64,000 nucleotides of DNA from an uncultured Prevotella sp. GTDB taxonomy: Bacteria > Bacteroidota > Bacteroidia > Bacteroidales > Bacteroidaceae. Location: positions 1 through 64,000 of the forward strand of contig CALUEY010000007.1 of NCBI GenBank assembly GCA_944319915.1, written 5' to 3'. Within the stretch, counting starts at the first letter, position 1, and every line of letters begins with the position of its first letter. Below, one piece after another: positions 27,382 through 36,548 of this stretch. The position numbers were made by a program, and so were the translations under genes. The notes below the pieces were generated by a model. It ran no database searches, had not been told where the DNA came from, and worked only from the letters and a program-made list of their open reading frames with translations.

Positions 27382-28839
27382 ATGAGTGAGATAAAGAACC
27401 TAAAGCCCGAGTGCATCTGGCGCAACTTCTACGCGCTTACACAGGTGCCACGTCCGTCAGGACATCTTGACAAAGTACAGAACTTCCTGCTCGACTTCGC
27501 CGCCCGCGCCGGCGTAGAAGCCTTCAAGGACCCGGCCGGAAACATCGTCATGCGCAAGCCTGCCAGCCCCGGGATGGAGGGCCGCAAGGGCGTGATTCTG
27601 CAGGCGCACATGGATATGGTGCCGCAGAAATCGAAGGAAAGCACCCACAACTTCGAGACCGACCCCATAGAGACATACATCGACGGCGACTGGGTGAAGG
27701 CGCGCGGCACCACGCTCGGCTCTGACAACGGCATAGGCGTGGCAGCCATAATGGCCGTCATGGAGGACAAGGAGCTGAAGCACGGCCCCGTGGAAGCCCT
27801 CATAACGGCCGACGAGGAGACGGGCATGTACGGCGCGAACGACCTGCCCGAGGACGAACTCAACGGCGACATACTGCTCAACCTCGACTCCGAGACATGG
27901 GGAAAGTTCGTCATCGGCAGCGCCGGAGGGCTCGACATAACCGTCACGCTCGAATACAAGGAGGCCGACACCGACCCCGACGACACCGCCATAAAGGTGA
28001 CGCTGAAAGGCCTGAAGGGCGGACACTCGGGCCTGGAGATACACGAGGGCCGCGCCAACGCCAACAAGCTGATGGCCCGCTACGTGCGCGACGCCATCAC
28101 AGACTGCGACGCACGGCTGGCAACGTGGCACGGCGGCAATATGCGCAACGCCATCCCGTTTGAGTGCGAGGTGGTGCTCACGCTGCCAAAGGAGAACGTA
28201 GAGGCCGCCAAGGAGCTGGCCGAAGACTACAAGGAGACCTTCGAGCACGAGTATGCCGGCATAGAGAGCGGCATCATCTTCACCGCCGAAGAGACCGCCG
28301 CGCCTAAGAAGGAGGTGCCCGAGGACATACAGGACAACCTGCTCGACGCCATCTACGCCTGCCACAACGGCGTGCTGCGCATGATTCCGGCCATACCCTC
28401 GGTGGTAGAAACATCGTCAAACCTCGCCATAATAGACATAAACGAAGGTCGCGCCGAGGTGAAAATCCTCGCCCGCTCGTCGAGCGAGAGCATGAAGGAG
28501 TACCTGGCCAACACGCTGCAGAGCTGCTTCAACATGGCGGGCATGAAGGTGACGCTGAGCGGCGGCTACACCGGCTGGGACCCGAACACCGACAGCGAGA
28601 TACTGAAACTGCTCGAACGCGAGTACCGCGAGCTGTTCGGCGAGGAGGCAGTGGAGCAGGTTGACCACGCCGGACTGGAGTGCAGCGTAATCCTCGGCAA
28701 GTATCCGCACCTCGACGTGGTGTCGCTCGGACCCACGCTCCGCTCGCCGCACACCACCGGCGAACGCTGCTACATACCCACGATGGAGCCGTTCTGGCGC
28801 CTGCTCGTGAAGACGCTTGAGGACATCCCTGCCAAATAG
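27382..28839 (+). CDS. pepD: Aminoacyl-histidine dipeptidase
   Basis: 485 residues, the usual length. A cytosolic M20 zinc peptidase that hydrolyses Xaa-His dipeptides such as carnosine-like substrates. Metal-site and catalytic segments: LQAHMDMVPQK, GTTLGSDNGIG, ITADEETGM, NLDSE, and a late SPHTTGER. The lid domain carries GGHSGLEIH. A GC-rich hairpin with a T-run follows the stop (28882-28917). Confidence 0.95.
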   Translation: MSEIKNLKPECIWRNFYALTQVPRPSGHLDKVQNFLLDFAARAGVEAFKDPAGNIVMRKPASPGMEGRKGVILQAHMDMVPQKSKESTHNFETDPIETYIDGDWVKARGTTLGSDNGIGVAAIMAVMEDKELKHGPVEALITADEETGMYGANDLPEDELNGDILLNLDSETWGKFVIGSAGGLDITVTLEYKEADTDPDDTAIKVTLKGLKGGHSGLEIHEGRANANKLMARYVRDAITDCDARLATWHGGNMRNAIPFECEVVLTLPKENVEAAKELAEDYKETFEHEYAGIESGIIFTAEETAAPKKEVPEDIQDNLLDAIYACHNGVLRMIPAIPSVVETSSNLAIIDINEGRAEVKILARSSSESMKEYLANTLQSCFNMAGMKVTLSGGYTGWDPNTDSEILKLLEREYRELFGEEAVEQVDHAGLECSVILGKYPHLDVVSLGPTLRSPHTTGERCYIPTMEPFWRLLVKTLEDIPAK

Positions 28840-28881
28840 GCAATACGAACAAGTTTCTAATAGTTTTAACAATAAGTTAGA

Positions 28882-28923
28882 CCGGTGCAATGCCCGCTGT
28901 AAAGCGATGCGCACCGGCTTTTT
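28882..28923 (+). terminator. Intrinsic terminator after pepD
   Basis: CCGGTGC (28882-28888) pairs with GCACCGG (28911-28917), followed by CTTTTTCTTTTTC. The longest in-frame start proposed for the next gene (28890) lies inside this hairpin. Confidence 0.75.
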
Positions 28924-29483
28924 CTTTTTCCACAACCAACAGTCGATACAGCAAGGACAGCAAGGAACAGACATACAAAGTGAGCTTGACAAAGAAGGTG
29001 AAAATCATAAGCGCAGTGTGCATCATTGCGATTGGTACATCGGCATTTACCTGCCTGTGCTTTCCGAAGCCTGCAGACAAGACACTCAACGAGTGGCTAT
29101 ACGCAGGATTCTTTGTAGCCCTGATTATCGGCGCTACCTATTACGCCCTCTTGATGTGGCCGCGCCGCATTACGGTTTACGCCGACCGGCTGGTCTTGAA
29201 GAAGGGCATCGGCAAGAAAAAGCTTTTGTTCAGCGACATAGAGAGCATAGAGCGGCGCAACGATACGGCTTTCGGAATGAAGTTGTGCGGCTCGGACGGG
29301 ATGTTCGGCTATACTGGATGGTTCACCAACAGCGACTTCGGCAGGTATATGTCTTACGTGGGCGACTATAAGGACACGTTCCTGATAGTGACCAGAAAGC
29401 GTAAGTACGTAATGAGCTGCGACCGTCCCGACGAGCTGGTTGCGGAAGTGAAAAGACGCATAGAGGCGCGGCACGAGGCTTGA
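28890..29483 (+). CDS. Membrane protein with PH-like domain, start uncertain
   Basis: Up to 197 residues; only about residues 25 onward are likely translated. Two membrane segments (about 38-58 and 68-90 of the long frame) are followed by a PH-like C-terminal domain (DRLVLKKGIGKKKLLFSDIE..., RKRKYVMSCDRPDELVAEV; both shown in part). It is a paralogue of the next gene. Aligned with it, the expected start ATGGACAGCAAG reads AAGGACAGCAAG here, so the natural initiator seems to be lost. A GTG at 28980 or the ATG at 28890 (inside a terminator) are the remaining in-frame choices. Function unknown. Confidence 0.65.
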   Translation: MPAVKRCAPAFSFSTTNSRYSKDSKEQTYKVSLTKKVKIISAVCIIAIGTSAFTCLCFPKPADKTLNEWLYAGFFVALIIGATYYALLMWPRRITVYADRLVLKKGIGKKKLLFSDIESIERRNDTAFGMKLCGSDGMFGYTGWFTNSDFGRYMSYVGDYKDTFLIVTRKRKYVMSCDRPDELVAEVKRRIEARHEA

Positions 29484-29546
29484 CAAGGCGCAGGAGAACG
29501 CAAGACTAAGGCACCACAATAACTAAAAGCCACAAAGACAAACGGC

Positions 29547-30074
29547 ATGGACAGCAAGAGACAGACTTTCAGGGTGAGCATAGGCAAGGCGGCCAAGTGG
29601 ATGACCGCGGCATATTTCGCGGTGTTGCTTATCTTCTTCGGCGTGAGCTACGTGTTCGGCGTGTATGACAACCCGACACCGGAAAGCATGGCCTTAGACG
29701 GCAGCGTGGCAGCAATATTGGCTGCAACGACGCTGTGGTGCTATTGGCTCTCGCCAAAGCTGATTACAATCGAAGGTGAAGAGCTGGTAATAGGGCGCAG
29801 AATAGGCAGGAAGGCAATTGCCTTAAGTGACATTATATATATAGAAAAGTATGACGACATGGGCCGCGACATAAGGATATGTGGCGTAGGCGGTGTGTTC
29901 GGATTCACCGGTTGGTTTAAGGGAAAGCAGGGAAAATACTTCGCATATGTGGGCGACTACCACAACACGGTGATGGTGGCGACCAAGAGACGCAAGTATT
30001 TAGTAAGCTGCGACACCCCCGACGAGTTCGTGGCTGAGGTGAGCGGCCGGATTGGCAACAGGGACAGCAAATAG
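29547..30074 (+). CDS. Membrane protein with PH-like domain
   Basis: 175 residues. Two N-terminal membrane segments (about 18-38 and 52-70), then a PH-like domain: GEELVIGRRIGRKAIALSDI, FTGWFKGKQGKYFAYVGDY, RRKYLVSCDTPDEFVAEV. The start MDSKRQTFRV is well supported by alignment with its upstream paralogue, 63 bases away. Role unknown; similar small proteins are found in Bacteroidetes with no assigned process. Confidence 0.78.
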   Translation: MDSKRQTFRVSIGKAAKWMTAAYFAVLLIFFGVSYVFGVYDNPTPESMALDGSVAAILAATTLWCYWLSPKLITIEGEELVIGRRIGRKAIALSDIIYIEKYDDMGRDIRICGVGGVFGFTGWFKGKQGKYFAYVGDYHNTVMVATKRRKYLVSCDTPDEFVAEVSGRIGNRDSK

Positions 30075-30183
30075 GCAAAAGAAAGGGTTCAAACCACCGT
30101 AACACTTGTTGCAATGATAAAAATATGCATGAAAACACCTAAATAAAGTTGGCACAAATGCAGGAAGTTAAAAAGAAAATAAC

Positions 30184-30191
30184 TACCTTTG
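30184..30191 (+). promoter_or_regulatory. -7 element upstream of the corA leader peptide
   Basis: TACCTTTG at 30184-30191. A TTG-type -33 at the right distance is not obvious. Transcription would begin near 30198, about 23 bases before the leader ATG. Confidence 0.55.
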
Positions 30192-30220
30192 CACCGCAAA
30201 AAACAACGACAAACAAAATC

Positions 30221-30256
30221 ATGGACGATTATCACGCGGAAAACTTTAACTTGTAG
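30221..30256 (+). CDS. Putative 11-residue leader peptide (MDDYHAENFNL) upstream of corA
   Basis: ATG-GAC-GAT-TAT-CAC-GCG-GAA-AAC-TTT-AAC-TTG-TAG, 30 bases after the -7 element and 63 bases before the corA ATG, and in frame with it. Two alternative hairpins share the segment TCCTCC (30285-30290): one with GGAG (30264-30267), the other with GGAGGA (30306-30311) just before the corA start. This is the layout of a translation-dependent leader. The acidic MDD start recalls leader peptides whose ribosomes destabilise at low Mg2+; that link is inference. Confidence 0.5.
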   Translation: MDDYHAENFNL

Positions 30257-30319
30257 GTGCCGGGGAGTTGCTCACGTAAGCTGGTCCTCCACCTCAAACC
30301 ATTATGGAGGATTAGCAGA

Positions 30320-31246
30320 ATGAGAACTTACTGGAACACGGTTGGAGGGCTCACGGCCATCGACGAGTGGCAGCCCAATTGTTGGATACAAGTGACTTGT
30401 CCCACGGAAGAGGACCAGCAGATGCTGGAAGAGCAGTTCAAGATACCCGATTACTTTATCTCTGACATCAGCGATACCGACGAGCGCGCCCGCTATGAGT
30501 ACGACGACGGATGGATGCTCATAATCCTCCGCATACCATACGTGAAGGAAATACGCTCGCGCACGCCCTATACCACCGTGCCGCTCGGCATCATACACAA
30601 GCGCGACGTGACCATAACGGTGTGCTACTACGAGACGAACATGATGATAGACTTCGTAAGCTTCCAGCAGAAGCGCGGCGAGGGCTTCACCGACCACGTG
30701 GACATGATCTTCCGCCTCTTTCTCTCCTCGGCCGTGTGGTACCTCAAGCGGCTCAAGCAGATAAACGGACTCATAGAGAAAGCCAAGCGCAACCTGGACC
30801 GCGAGGTGAACAACGAGTCGCTCATAGGGCTGAGCCGGCTACAGGATTCGCTCACGTACTTCATCACGTCGATACGCGGCAACGAGACGCTGCTGTCCAA
30901 GCTGAAGTTCAAGCTGCAGATAGACGAGCTCGACGCCGACCTCATAGAGGACGTGAACATCGAGATGACGCAGGCCCGCGAGACCACAAACATCTACTCG
31001 AACATCCTCGAATCAACCATGGACACATACTCGAGCATCATCAACAACAACATGAACACTGTGATGCGAACGCTCACCTCGGTGTCCATAATACTGATGT
31101 TCCCCACGCTCATAGCCAGCCTCTTTGGCATGAATCTCGTAAACGGCATGGAGCACAGCCGCTATGGCTTCGTCATCGCGCTCGTCATATCGGCTTGCAT
31201 ATCGGGCGTTTTCTGGTGGATTTTCCGCCATAAGAGACTTATTTAG
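30320..31246 (+). CDS. corA: CorA-family magnesium/divalent cation transporter
   Basis: 308 residues from ATG 30320 (MRTYWNTVGGLT), chosen because the frame upstream contains a leader-like region. A pentameric channel of the inner membrane carrying Mg2+ (also Co2+ or Ni2+). A long helical cytosolic part (about 1-245) is followed by two C-terminal membrane helices with the signature FGMNLVNG between them and a basic end RHKRLI. GMN is the conserved filter motif. The usual E/D-rich helical neck (ETTNIYSNILESTMDTYSS, 19 residues) is present. Confidence 0.93.
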   Translation: MRTYWNTVGGLTAIDEWQPNCWIQVTCPTEEDQQMLEEQFKIPDYFISDISDTDERARYEYDDGWMLIILRIPYVKEIRSRTPYTTVPLGIIHKRDVTITVCYYETNMMIDFVSFQQKRGEGFTDHVDMIFRLFLSSAVWYLKRLKQINGLIEKAKRNLDREVNNESLIGLSRLQDSLTYFITSIRGNETLLSKLKFKLQIDELDADLIEDVNIEMTQARETTNIYSNILESTMDTYSSIINNNMNTVMRTLTSVSIILMFPTLIASLFGMNLVNGMEHSRYGFVIALVISACISGVFWWIFRHKRLI

Positions 31247-31300
31247 CCTTAAAAGCACTAAAAAAAACAATGAAAATTAGGAGTTTAAAATATTTTTCTG

Positions 31301-31308
31301 TAAGTTTG
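31301..31308 (+). promoter_or_regulatory. -7 element of the DUF349 gene
   Basis: TAAGTTTG at 31301-31308, about 115 bases before the start codon; no clean TTTG at -33. Confidence 0.5.
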
Positions 31309-31423
31309 CGGCTGAATCGTGTCCTGCCGTCGGCCATGCAAGGCAGTGGCGTAAGGGCGGCGCGCTGACGGCGCGTGGATGCGAAGGAAGTGGCATAAAA
31401 CAATCACGGACTAAAAAGTTTGA

Positions 31424-33295
31424 ATGATGGACTCTCAAGAAAACGCCCTCGAAACGGGCAAGCAGGAAGAAGTGAACAACGTGGAGGAAAGCATACAGGC
31501 GCAGGCCGCACCGGACGAGACCACCGAGGCCGCACAGGAGGAGGCCCAGGTGCCTGCCACCGAGGCCGAGGCTGAGCCTGAATACAAGAGGCACTATGCC
31601 TCGAAGAAGGAGGTGCTCGCCCGCGTAAAGGAGATAGCGCACAGCGACGAGGCCCCGGTGAAGGGCGAGGTGGACTACCTCAAGACAGTGTTCTATAAGC
31701 TCCACATAGCCGAGAGGGAAGCTAACCTGAAGAGTTACATTGACGGCGGGGGCGACCCGGAGAGCTACCACGTGCTGCCCGATGACGACGAGGAGGCCTT
31801 CAAGGCCGAGATGGGCATCATCAAGGAAAAGCGGCAGAAACTGCTCAAGGAACAGGACGAGGAGCGCGAGGCCAACCTTAAGCGCAAGCTCGACATAATA
31901 GAGAAGATAAAGGCCATGGTGACTTCGCCTGAGGAGGCCAACAAGTCGTATCAGGAGTTCAAGGCCCTGCAGCAGGAGTGGAAAGAGATAAAGAACGTTC
32001 CGGCCCCCAAGGCCAGCGAGCTGTGGCGCAACTACCAGCTCTACGTGGAGCAGTTCTATGATATGCTGAAGCTCAACAGCGAGGCTCGCGAGTATGACTT
32101 AAAGAAAAACCAGGAGACCAAGCTGCGCCTCTGTGAGGCTGCCGAGAAGTTGGCTGACGAGCCCGATGTGATTAGCGCTTTCCACCAGCTGCAGAAACTG
32201 CATCAGGAATACCGCGAGACGGGGCCCGTGGCCAAGGAACTTCGCGAGGAGATATGGGCGCGCTTCAAGGCCGCTTCGACGGTCATCAACAAGCGCCACC
32301 AGCAGCATTTTGAGCAACTTAGGGCCAAGGAGGAGGAAAACCTCGCCCGCAAGACAGCCCTCTGCGAGCGCGTTGAGGCCATCGCCGCCGAAGAAAACAA
32401 GGGCGCAGGCGACTGGGAAAAGCACACCAAGGCCATCATCGAGGTGCAGGCTGAATGGAAAACCATCGGTTTTGCGCCGCAGAAGATGAACGTTAAGATA
32501 TTTGAGCGCTTCCGCGCTGCCTGCGACGATTTCTTCGGGCGCAAGGCGGAGTACTTCAAGACAATGAAGGAGGCGTTCAAGGCCAATGCCGAAAAGAAGC
32601 GCGCTTTGGTGGAAAAGGCCAAGGCTCTGCAGGACAGCACCGAGTGGCGCTCTACGTCTGACAAGCTTATCGCGCTGCAAAAGGAGTGGAAAACGATAGG
32701 CATGACGCCCAAGAAAGTGGGCGACCAGCTGTGGGAGGAGTTCATCGGGGCTTGCAACCACTTCTTCGAGGCGCGCAATGCGGCCAACCACGGGCAGCGG
32801 AGCGAGGAGCATGCCAACCTTGCAAAGAAGCGCGAGGTGATTGAGAAGCTGAAGGCCATCACTCCCGAGGCTGTGGATAATGTGCAGGAGGCTGTGCAGA
32901 AGCTCGTTGAAGAGTACAACGCCATTGGCCATGTGCCTTACAAGGAAAAGGACAAGGTGTTCGATGAGTACCGTGCCGCCCTCAACCGTGTTTACAAGGA
33001 GCTTAACGTCAGCGTGGCTCAGCGTCGCCTATCGAGCTTCAAGAACAAGCTGAAGAGCGTTGCCGAGCAGGGCGATGGGGCGCTCGACAATGAGCGCGCG
33101 CGCCTAATGAGGCAGTATGAGGCACTCAGGGGCGAGGTGCAGACGTATGAGAACAACCTCGGTTTCCTCAATGCCAAGAGCAAGAGCGGCAACAGCCTCG
33201 TTGACGAGATGAACCGCAAGGTGCAGAAACTTAAGGACGATATGAACCTGCTGCGCGAGAAGATAAAGGCCATCGATGCGCAGGACAAGGAATAG
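31424..33295 (+). CDS. DUF349 repeat protein
   Basis: 623 residues, cytoplasmic, rich in Glu and Lys and largely helical. After an acidic N-terminal tail (about 1-50) come several DUF349 units, each recognisable by W-K-x-I-G/N pairs: QQEWKEIKNVP near 187, QAEWKTIGFAPQK, QKEWKTIGMTPKK and EYNAIGHVPYKEK. The C-terminal part forms a coiled coil. The family is common in Bacteroidetes; its biochemical role is not established. A strong terminator follows. Confidence 0.88.
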   Translation: MMDSQENALETGKQEEVNNVEESIQAQAAPDETTEAAQEEAQVPATEAEAEPEYKRHYASKKEVLARVKEIAHSDEAPVKGEVDYLKTVFYKLHIAEREANLKSYIDGGGDPESYHVLPDDDEEAFKAEMGIIKEKRQKLLKEQDEEREANLKRKLDIIEKIKAMVTSPEEANKSYQEFKALQQEWKEIKNVPAPKASELWRNYQLYVEQFYDMLKLNSEAREYDLKKNQETKLRLCEAAEKLADEPDVISAFHQLQKLHQEYRETGPVAKELREEIWARFKAASTVINKRHQQHFEQLRAKEEENLARKTALCERVEAIAAEENKGAGDWEKHTKAIIEVQAEWKTIGFAPQKMNVKIFERFRAACDDFFGRKAEYFKTMKEAFKANAEKKRALVEKAKALQDSTEWRSTSDKLIALQKEWKTIGMTPKKVGDQLWEEFIGACNHFFEARNAANHGQRSEEHANLAKKREVIEKLKAITPEAVDNVQEAVQKLVEEYNAIGHVPYKEKDKVFDEYRAALNRVYKELNVSVAQRRLSSFKNKLKSVAEQGDGALDNERARLMRQYEALRGEVQTYENNLGFLNAKSKSGNSLVDEMNRKVQKLKDDMNLLREKIKAIDAQDKE

Positions 33296-33318
33296 GGCAT
33301 CAGTGCCATAATGGCATA

Positions 33319-33365
33319 GCCGCCACAAAGAGTTCCTGAGGCTCTTTGTGGCGGCTTTTCTTTTT
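33319..33365 (+). terminator. Intrinsic terminator after the DUF349 gene
   Basis: Arms 33319-33332 and 33342-33355 form an exact 14-bp inverted repeat, followed by TTTTCTTTTT. Confidence 0.9.
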
Positions 33366-33593
33366 CGCGTTGTCGGTTGTTTGCGCAGGTTGGTGACGTG
33401 GGTGTTGCCGGGTGTCGGTGATGTTGCAGGCGGATGCTGCCAAGCACTCCGCTTGCTTGGCAGCATCTTTTGGCATTCTTGTAGAGCTTTTGCTGTGCGT
33501 GAAGTGGATTTCAGTGGAAAACAAGCGTAAATCCAGCTGAAAGTCGCGAAAAACCAAAAAAATCGCGTTTCGATGAAAAAAAAGCTCCAAAAG

Positions 33594-33625
33594 TTTTGCA
33601 GTTATGGAAAAATGCACTACCTTTG
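33594..33625 (+). promoter_or_regulatory. Promoter of tRNA-Gln
   Basis: TTTTG at 33594-33598 and TACCTTTG at 33618-33625, spaced 19 bp. The tRNA begins 35 bases later. Confidence 0.75.
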
Positions 33626-33660
33626 CACTCGCAATCAGATGATAAAGCTGATGCGAACAT

Positions 33661-33731
33661 TGGGATATGGTGTAATGGTAACACTACAGATTCTGGTCCT
33701 GTCATTCTTGGTTCGAGTCCGAGTATCCCAA
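33661..33731 (+). tRNA. tRNA-Gln (anticodon CTG)
   Basis: Folds as a 71-nt cloverleaf: acceptor TGGGATA/TATCCCA, D-arm GTGT...ACAC, anticodon loop TTCTGGT, T-arm CTTGG/CCGAG with loop TTCGAGT. The anticodon stem has one A-C mismatch next to the loop (ACAGA/CCTGT). CCA is not encoded. A terminator (GGCTTCC...GGAAGCC, then TTTTTT, 33738-33760) follows. It would read the CAG codon. Confidence 0.88.
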
Positions 33732-33737
33732 CAAGGA

Positions 33738-33760
33738 GGCTTCCAACGGAAGCCTTTTTT
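33738..33760 (+). terminator. Intrinsic terminator after tRNA-Gln
   Basis: GGCTTCC (33738-33744) and GGAAGCC (33748-33754) with a 3-base loop, followed by six T. Confidence 0.9.
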
Positions 33761-33854
33761 GTTTACCTTTATATCCGTCAATGCATGGCGGCGCAAGGTG
33801 CAGCTTGCCGCCGGTGTGGCTGATTCGGCAAAAACTTAATATTTCCCAATTTAT

Positions 33855-33885
33855 TTTGCGCTTTTGCGTATTTGCATTAACTTTG
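33855..33885 (+). promoter_or_regulatory. Promoter of the rsfS-ftsH-cdsA operon
   Basis: TTTTG at about 33854-33858 and TAACTTTG at 33878-33885, spaced 19 bp. The leader to the rsfS start at 34071 is about 180 bases and has no evident gene. Confidence 0.65.
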
Positions 33886-34070
33886 CAACTGATTGTGCAA
33901 AGCCGTAGGCTGCCTTGGCATCATGGCATTGCCACCATCGTAAAGAGGCGCTGGGTGAATCCGTGCGCGGAGGCTGTGGCATACAGCTGCAGGGCGGCTG
34001 CAGGGCGAAGGCAAGCCGGTTGGCATCATTTTTGCACGATGAAAAGTCATAATCACATTTATTTATATTA

Positions 34071-34430
34071 ATGGAACAAACAAAGCAATTAGTCCAGGCA
34101 ATCACCAAGGGAATACAAGAGAAAAAAGGGAAAGACATAGTGATAGCCGACCTCAGCCCGATCGAGGGGGCTATCTGCCGCTATTTCGTGATTTGCGAAG
34201 GCTCGTCGCCGGCACAAGTGGAGGCCATAACCGAGTCGGTGGGCGATGTGGTGCGCATGGAGGCAGGCGAGAAACCCGTAAAAGTGGTGGGCTTGGGCAA
34301 CGCCCAGTGGGTGGCCATGGACTATAGTGACGTGCTCGTGCATATCTTCTTGCCCGATGTGCGCAAGTATTACAACCTTGAGACCCTGTGGGAGGATGCC
34401 ATCATCACCACAGTGCCGGATGTAGATTAA
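34071..34430 (+). CDS. rsfS: Ribosome silencing factor
   Basis: 119 residues. RsfS binds ribosomal protein L14 and blocks subunit joining when nutrients are low. Family pattern: KKGKDIVIADLS, CRYFVICEGSSPAQVEAI, NAQWVAMDYSDVLVHIF, and the end KYYNLETLWEDA. It starts the unit rsfS-ftsH-cdsA; ftsH follows after 9 bases. Confidence 0.94.
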   Translation: MEQTKQLVQAITKGIQEKKGKDIVIADLSPIEGAICRYFVICEGSSPAQVEAITESVGDVVRMEAGEKPVKVVGLGNAQWVAMDYSDVLVHIFLPDVRKYYNLETLWEDAIITTVPDVD

Positions 34431-34439
34431 GACTGAATA

Positions 34440-36548
34440 ATGGACAACAAGCAGAATAACCCTAAGATGAACATGCCCAAGTTCAACATGAACTGGATAT
34501 ATGGCATGGTCATCATTGCCCTGCTCCTGATGTGGTTCTCGGGCGGAGGGCATAAGTCGAGCGTGCAGAGCGAAGCGTCATACTCCGAATTCAAGAAGAT
34601 GGTGATGGGCGGCTATGCATCTCGGATAGTTGTGAACAAGGGCAACAACACCTTGCTCATGTATGTCAAGGCCGAGCACATACGCGATGTTTTCGGCAAG
34701 GGCGTGCAGCAAACCGGCAAGGAGCCGGCTGTCTCGGTGGAGTTCGGGTCGGTCGACCAGGTGGAGGAATTCATCGACAAAGCCCGCCAGGAAAAGAAGT
34801 TCAGCGGCGATTACAGCTACGAGAACAAGGCCGACAATGAGCTGTTCACCATCTTTGTACAGCTTCTCCCGTTCATATTCTTCATCGGGATATGGATTTA
34901 CTTCATGCGCCGAATGGGGGGAGGCTCTGGCGGTGCAGGAGCAGGGGGCGTATTCAGCGTAGGCAAGAGCAAGGCAAAGATGTACGAGAAGGGCGGCGAG
35001 ATAAACGTTACGTTCAAGGATGTGGCCGGTCAGGCCGGGGCAAAGCAGGAGGTTCAGGAAATAGTGGACTTCCTGAAGAACCCCAAGAAGTACACAGAGC
35101 TTGGCGGAAAGATCCCCAAGGGAGCATTGCTCGTAGGCCCTCCCGGCACGGGAAAGACGCTGTTGGCCAAGGCCGTGGCCGGTGAGGCTGGCGTTCCGTT
35201 CTTTTCCATGAGCGGCTCCGACTTCGTTGAGATGTTTGTAGGCGTCGGGGCGAGCCGTGTGCGCGACCTTTTCCGCCAGGCCAAGGAAAAGTCGCCGTGC
35301 ATCATCTTCATCGACGAAATTGACGCTGTGGGCCGCGCCCGCAGCAAGAACCCGGCCATGGGGGGCAACGATGAGCGCGAGAACACGCTCAACGCACTGC
35401 TCACCGAGATGGACGGATTCGGCACAAACAGCGGCGTCATCATCCTTGCCGCCACCAACCGTGCCGACATGCTCGACTCGGCACTGCTCCGTGCGGGCCG
35501 CTTCGACCGCCAGATACACGTAGACCTGCCCGACCTCAATGAGCGCAAGGCAGTGTTCAAGGTGCATCTCCGTCCGTTGAAGACCGACGAAACGGTGGAT
35601 GTGGATTTCCTTGCACGCCAGACCCCGGGCTTCTCGGGTGCCGACATAGCCAACGTTTGCAACGAGGCTGCCCTCATTGCCGCCCGCCACAACAGCACTG
35701 CCGTGGGCAAGCAAGACTTCCTCGACGCCGTTGACCGCATCATAGGCGGGCTGGAGAAGAAAACAAAGATAATGACCGACAAGGAGAAAGAGGCCATTGC
35801 CATCCACGAGGCCGGCCATGCCACCGTCTCCTGGTTCACCGAGCACGCCAACCCCTTGGTAAAGGTGAGCATCGTGCCGCGTGGCCGTGCTCTCGGCGCA
35901 GCGTGGTACCTGCCGGAAGAAAGGGCCATCACCACCAAGGAAGAGATGCTCGACGAGATGTGCGCCACGCTCGGCGGGCGCGCTGCCGAGGAGCTTTTCA
36001 TCGGCCACATATCCACGGGCGCGATGAACGACCTTGAGCGCGTAACCAAGAGCGCTTACGGCATGATTGCCTATGCCGGCATGAGCGACAGGCTGCCCAA
36101 CGTGTGCTACTACAACAACAACGAATACAGTTTCCAGCGGCCTTACTCGGAAACCACTGCGAAAATCATGGACGACGAGGTGCTGAAGATGATAAACGGG
36201 CAGTACGAACGCGCAAAGCAACTGCTCACCGAGCACAAGGAAGGCCACGCCAAGCTTGCCAAGTTGCTTGTGGAGCGCGAGGTGATATTTGCGGAAGACG
36301 TGGAGAAGATATTCGGCAAGCGCCCGTGGGCCAGCCGTTCCGAGGAACTGCTCGAGGCGCAGCAGCGGGCAGAGGCCGAGGCCATGGCCGAGCACAGGGC
36401 AAAGGAGCTTGAAGCCCAAGGCAAGCAGCTCGGAGGCGGCGGAGAGGCAGGCAGCGATGGCGGCACCCAGGAAAATGGCGGGCAGCCCGCCCTGCCGGGC
36501 GCAGGCAGCAATGAAGCAGGCAACGACAAAACAACCAACGAGGAATGA
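34440..36548 (+). CDS. ftsH: ATP-dependent zinc metalloprotease FtsH
   Basis: 702 residues. A membrane-bound hexameric AAA+ protease for misfolded and regulated proteins. Two N-terminal membrane segments (about 14-30 and 139-158) flank a periplasmic domain. AAA motifs: Walker A GPPGTGKT near 232, [15 protein letters not shown], and the [23 protein letters not shown] (20). Zinc site HEAGH near 456. The C-terminal tail (about 620-702) is charged and ends in low-complexity Gly/Asn. Its stop overlaps the start of cdsA (ATGA). Confidence 0.97.
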   Translation: MDNKQNNPKMNMPKFNMNWIYGMVIIALLLMWFSGGGHKSSVQSEASYSEFKKMVMGGYASRIVVNKGNNTLLMYVKAEHIRDVFGKGVQQTGKEPAVSVEFGSVDQVEEFIDKARQEKKFSGDYSYENKADNELFTIFVQLLPFIFFIGIWIYFMRRMGGGSGGAGAGGVFSVGKSKAKMYEKGGEINVTFKDVAGQAGAKQEVQEIVDFLKNPKKYTELGGKIPKGALLVGPPGTGKTLLAKAVAGEAGVPFFSMSGSDFVEMFVGVGASRVRDLFRQAKEKSPCIIFIDEIDAVGRARSKNPAMGGNDERENTLNALLTEMDGFGTNSGVIILAATNRADMLDSALLRAGRFDRQIHVDLPDLNERKAVFKVHLRPLKTDETVDVDFLARQTPGFSGADIANVCNEAALIAARHNSTAVGKQDFLDAVDRIIGGLEKKTKIMTDKEKEAIAIHEAGHATVSWFTEHANPLVKVSIVPRGRALGAAWYLPEERAITTKEEMLDEMCATLGGRAAEELFIGHISTGAMNDLERVTKSAYGMIAYAGMSDRLPNVCYYNNNEYSFQRPYSETTAKIMDDEVLKMINGQYERAKQLLTEHKEGHAKLAKLLVEREVIFAEDVEKIFGKRPWASRSEELLEAQQRAEAEAMAEHRAKELEAQGKQLGGGGEAGSDGGTQENGGQPALPGAGSNEAGNDKTTNEE

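Noticed and set aside
28890..28979. ATG 28890 as the true start of the first PH-like gene
   Set aside because: It lies inside the pepD terminator, and alignment to the paralogue places the natural start about 63 bases further on, where the codon is AAG.
30257..30319. M-box-type magnesium riboswitch before corA
   Set aside because: The leader is too short and lacks the known M-box architecture; a leader-peptide mechanism fits better.
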